Assembly (NCBI GenBank): GCA_002773975.1
Contig: PEZR01000155.1
Span: 1-6,367, forward strand
Reading direction: 5' to 3'
DNA length: 6,367 bases
DNA from: Bdellovibrio sp. CG10_big_fil_rev_8_21_14_0_10_47_8
Lineage (GTDB): Bacteria; Bdellovibrionota; Bdellovibrionia; Bdellovibrionales; Bdellovibrionaceae
Shown: positions 4,779 to 6,367 of the stretch, one piece after another
Position numbering within the stretch: position 1 is the stretch's first letter
Layout of the letters: every line of letters begins with the position of its first letter
Notes under the pieces: generated by a model
Told to the model about the DNA's origin: nothing
Seen by the model: the letters and a program-made list of their open reading frames with translations, nothing else
Databases searched by the model: none
Program-made: the position numbers and the translations under genes

Positions 4779-5492
4779 GTGCAAATGAATGCAAAAGTTA
4801 TCGATAGAGCTCAGGAACAAGCGTCTCTCAGTTCCGATCTTTCCCGCCTTATCAACTCACTCGGCGATCACGGTTATAACTTTCAGGTTTCAACAAAAAA
4901 TTCACTCCATCGGCTGGACCATCTTGATGAAGCCTCGTTCCTTCGTGTCCAAGACTTTGTGAGCACGTATTTTAATCTGCTCCAAGATGCAAATATTTCC
5001 CCCGAAAAAGCAGTTTACAATTTGGACAATGAAAAAGCGCTTTTGAGCGCATGTGCACGACGACTGGGCGTGGTCTTTCATTCGGATGTGATCGATAAAA
5101 TCACCACCGAAGATGTAATCGAAGTTTATAACCACGACCTCATTCAAATTTATCGAAGCCTCAGTTTTTTTAATCTCTGCTCTTATTCTCTGACCGATCT
5201 TTTAACCAACGAGTTTTACGAGCTCTATGAGCGCAGTGTTCAAGTCAATTCCCATTTGATCAAAGCTGGTGAAATACTCCAAGCACGCCCTTACTCTCTG
5301 GAACCGGTGGATCTCAGTGACATTCCCCGCCATCTGATGAGAGAGAAGCTTTCAGAACAAAAGATTTCATTTTTCGTCGAGTTTAAAAAAATGTACCCCA
5401 TCTACACCATCTCTGGTGCCTTCTATGGCTATCTGATTGTATTGCGCGGTCAAAAAGCGACTCGGGAAATGGAAAAGATCGCCTTTATTTAG
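4779..5492 (+). CDS. Hypothetical protein, 237 residues, no recognised domain
   Basis: I do not recognise this protein. From GTG 4779 it has 237 residues and no signal peptide or convincing membrane segment, so it is probably cytoplasmic. Residues 10-100 look mostly helical (DLSRLINSLGD, LRVQDFVSTYFNLLQ, EKALLSACARRLGVVF). Residues 103-170 form a further helical stretch rich in aromatic and acidic residues (VIEVYNHDLIQIYRSL, CSYSLTDLL, EFYELYERS). The last 50 residues (FFVEFKKMYPIYTISGAFYGYLIVLRG) look like a small beta-rich end that could be PAS-like; that is a guess from secondary-structure feel only. No helix-turn-helix, kinase or known catalytic motif is visible. The gene stands alone on its strand. 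It converges with the minus-strand GNAT-like gene and overlaps it by 4 nt, the two sharing a terminator. A signalling or regulatory role is possible but unsupported. Confidence 0.8.
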   Translation: MQMNAKVIDRAQEQASLSSDLSRLINSLGDHGYNFQVSTKNSLHRLDHLDEASFLRVQDFVSTYFNLLQDANISPEKAVYNLDNEKALLSACARRLGVVFHSDVIDKITTEDVIEVYNHDLIQIYRSLSFFNLCSYSLTDLLTNEFYELYERSVQVNSHLIKAGEILQARPYSLEPVDLSDIPRHLMREKLSEQKISFFVEFKKMYPIYTISGAFYGYLIVLRGQKATREMEKIAFI

Positions 5493-5503
5493 GCGACCTT
5501 TTT
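5473..5503. terminator. Bidirectional terminator containing both stop codons of convergent genes
   Basis: TCGCC (5479-5483) pairs with GGCGA (5492-5496) around the loop TTTATTTA (5484-5491). After one A-C mismatch the stem continues AAAAG (5473-5477) / CTTTT (5498-5502), giving a U-tract in either direction. The plus-strand TAG (5490-5492) and the minus-strand TAA (5491-5489) both lie in the loop or at the stem edge. This should end transcription of both convergent genes. Confidence 0.8.
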
Positions 5504-6175
5504 CAGGGAACGATGTTCTGCTTCCTGGACAGATATCTGATCTTCTTTCAGCCCCAAATACAGACGATTTTTCCATTGAAAATCCGTGGAGTCCTGGGGC
5601 TTTTCAAGTGTTTGGAAATAAACCAAAGCGACCTGCACGTTGTGCTGCTCGGTGGTCTGAATCACCGTGGCGCCATAACTGGTGAACAAGGCATCCAAAG
5701 ACTTGTCCACCCGCACCGCTCCCAACACCAGCTCTGCCTTTTGGTCATGAAGCCTGCGCAAAGAAAGCCAGAGCAGCAGGTCTTTCATGCTTTCAGTGCC
5801 ATTGATTTTTCTGAAATCTGATTCAACACTGATCTGATTTCCAATATAAACCTTTGATACCTTGGAAAACAGACGACAAATATTTTCAGAAGGCCATTGC
5901 TGAAAATAAGAATCATCCAAGGTGCTCAAAAGACCCGGGTCTACCTGACGATGACAAACCATGGCCACACACCGAACTCCTGAAAATACCGCCAGCACCT
6001 CATTTTGGCGAGTAAAGTTGTCAGATACAATATGGTCTGTTCCATCCAGATCTTTAAAAGTCGAAACCCAGATTTCCTTCCAATGACGATAGGCCTCGTT
6101 GTAGATCTCTCTATACTCTGCACTGCAACGACTGCCATTCAGAACATAGAGTTGCAAAGGACCATTGGGGGTCAT
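5489..6175 (-). CDS. Probable GNAT-fold (acyltransferase-like) protein, 228 residues
   Basis: 228 residues with no signal peptide. I cannot name the family with certainty. The architecture resembles the GNAT superfamily, especially the divergent acyltransferases that include LuxI-type autoinducer synthases and N-acyl amino acid synthases. An N-terminal helical part (EYREIYNEAYRHWKEIW, with Trp32 and Trp36, then DLDGTDH) leads to strands NEVLAVFSGVRCVAMVCHR (58-76). Next come VYIGNQISVESDFRK (109-123), the long helix SMKDLLLWLSLRRLHDQ (129-145), a strand, and SLDALFTSYGATVIQT (159-174), reminiscent of the GNAT Y-x-x-x-G-F/A end. The classical acetyl-CoA pyrophosphate loop Q/R-x-x-G-x-G/A is not evident. 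The start ATG overlaps the stop of an upstream acyl-CoA dehydrogenase gene (ATGA), and AGGA lies 9 nt before it. The context suggests acyl-CoA or acyl-ACP as donor; the product is unknown. Confidence 0.6.
   Translation of the reverse strand: MTPNGPLQLYVLNGSRCSAEYREIYNEAYRHWKEIWVSTFKDLDGTDHIVSDNFTRQNEVLAVFSGVRCVAMVCHRQVDPGLLSTLDDSYFQQWPSENICRLFSKVSKVYIGNQISVESDFRKINGTESMKDLLLWLSLRRLHDQKAELVLGAVRVDKSLDALFTSYGATVIQTTEQHNVQVALVYFQTLEKPQDSTDFQWKNRLYLGLKEDQISVQEAEHRSLKKVA
6172..6175 (-). other. ATGA stop/start overlap (translational coupling)
   Basis: On the minus strand the acyl-CoA dehydrogenase ends in TGA (6174-6172) and the GNAT-like protein begins with ATG (6175-6173). Such overlaps usually mean co-transcription and coupled translation, so the two products are probably needed together. 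Confidence 0.8.
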
Positions 6176-6367
6176 GCTGCTTTGTCCTTTTCTGGCGATG
6201 GGCCTTCTTGAGGGTTGTACTTGTTGCTTGAAGAAGTATAGCTGTTGTCACAGGCAAATTTTGAAATCAAAAGCTCTTGAACCAGTGTCGGTCCTTCGAC
6301 AATTTCAATGGCCTTGGAATCGCGGTACAATCTGGAAATTTCAAAACTTGACAGAAACCCACGGGCA
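6172..6367 (-). CDS. Acyl-CoA dehydrogenase, C-terminal fragment (continues past the right edge)
   Basis: Reading the minus strand inward from base 6366, the frame is open for 64 codons and stops with TGA at 6174-6172. It begins ARGFLSSFEISRLYRDSKA and continues IEIVEGPTLVQELLISKF. This matches the C-terminal helix and flavin-site signature of acyl-CoA dehydrogenases (pattern E-x-x-x-R-x-YRD-x-x-x-x-x-I-x-EG-x-x-x-x-Q-x-x-I). The Glu of VEG corresponds to the position of the catalytic base in medium-chain enzymes. A polar tail of about 26 residues (CDNSYTSSSNKYNPQEG and on to KDKAA) follows the conserved end. The enzyme would oxidise an acyl-CoA at the alpha-beta bond with FAD. Its stop overlaps the start of the GNAT-like gene by ATGA, indicating one operon. 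Only the C-terminus is in the window, so the substrate class cannot be judged. Confidence 0.75.
   Translation of the reverse strand, partial: ARGFLSSFEISRLYRDSKAIEIVEGPTLVQELLISKFACDNSYTSSSNKYNPQEGPSPEKDKAA

Noticed and set aside
5513..5821. Plus-strand open frame opposite the GNAT-like gene
   Set aside because: It is a shadow of the longer minus-strand gene, which has an ATGA-coupled start, an upstream AGGA and a shared terminator.

Overview
The window is bacterial chromosomal DNA of balanced base composition with tightly packed genes. Several features fit Bdellovibrionota (the Bdellovibrio-like lineage) or a related deltaproteobacterial group: a fused AdoMet decarboxylase/spermidine synthase, an exported endonuclease I, a compact FtsJ/RlmM-type methyltransferase and many short lineage-specific proteins. 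This assignment is an inference from gene content; no phylogenetic marker in the window settles it.

Layout. (1) 3-737 (+): the mature part of a secreted endonuclease I, cut by the left edge. (2) 738-870: an intergenic region rich in inverted repeats that acts as the leader of the next gene. (3) 871-2154 and 2158-3087 (+): a two-gene unit with a 3-nt gap, made of a bifunctional SpeD-SpeE polyamine enzyme (TTG start set by a perfect Shine-Dalgarno) and an RlmM-like rRNA 2'-O-methyltransferase. Both proteins bind AdoMet or its decarboxylated form. (4) 3145-3231 (+): tRNA-Leu(CAG) with its own TTGACA promoter element and a hairpin after it. (5) 3294-3944 (-): a stand-alone DEDDy 3'-5' exonuclease of the RNase D/WRN type, facing the tRNA. 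(6) 4004-4597 (+): a prolyl-hydroxylase-like 2-oxoglutarate/Fe(II) oxygenase, divergent from the exonuclease. (7) 4779-5492 (+): an unrecognised 237-residue protein. (8) 5489-6175 and 6172-6367 (-): a probable GNAT-fold protein translationally coupled (ATGA) to an upstream acyl-CoA dehydrogenase, of which only the C-terminus is present.

How the genes relate. Genes 3-6 form a loose housekeeping neighbourhood: polyamine synthesis, rRNA methylation, a tRNA, an RNA-type exonuclease and a possible translation-factor hydroxylase. The right end is more accessory. An acyl-CoA-handling pair converges on an unknown protein, and both stop codons of the convergent pair lie inside one symmetric terminator hairpin.

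Most of the window is made of recognisable families. The least explained part is 4600-6367. I see no phage, IS element, CRISPR array or toxin-antitoxin pair.
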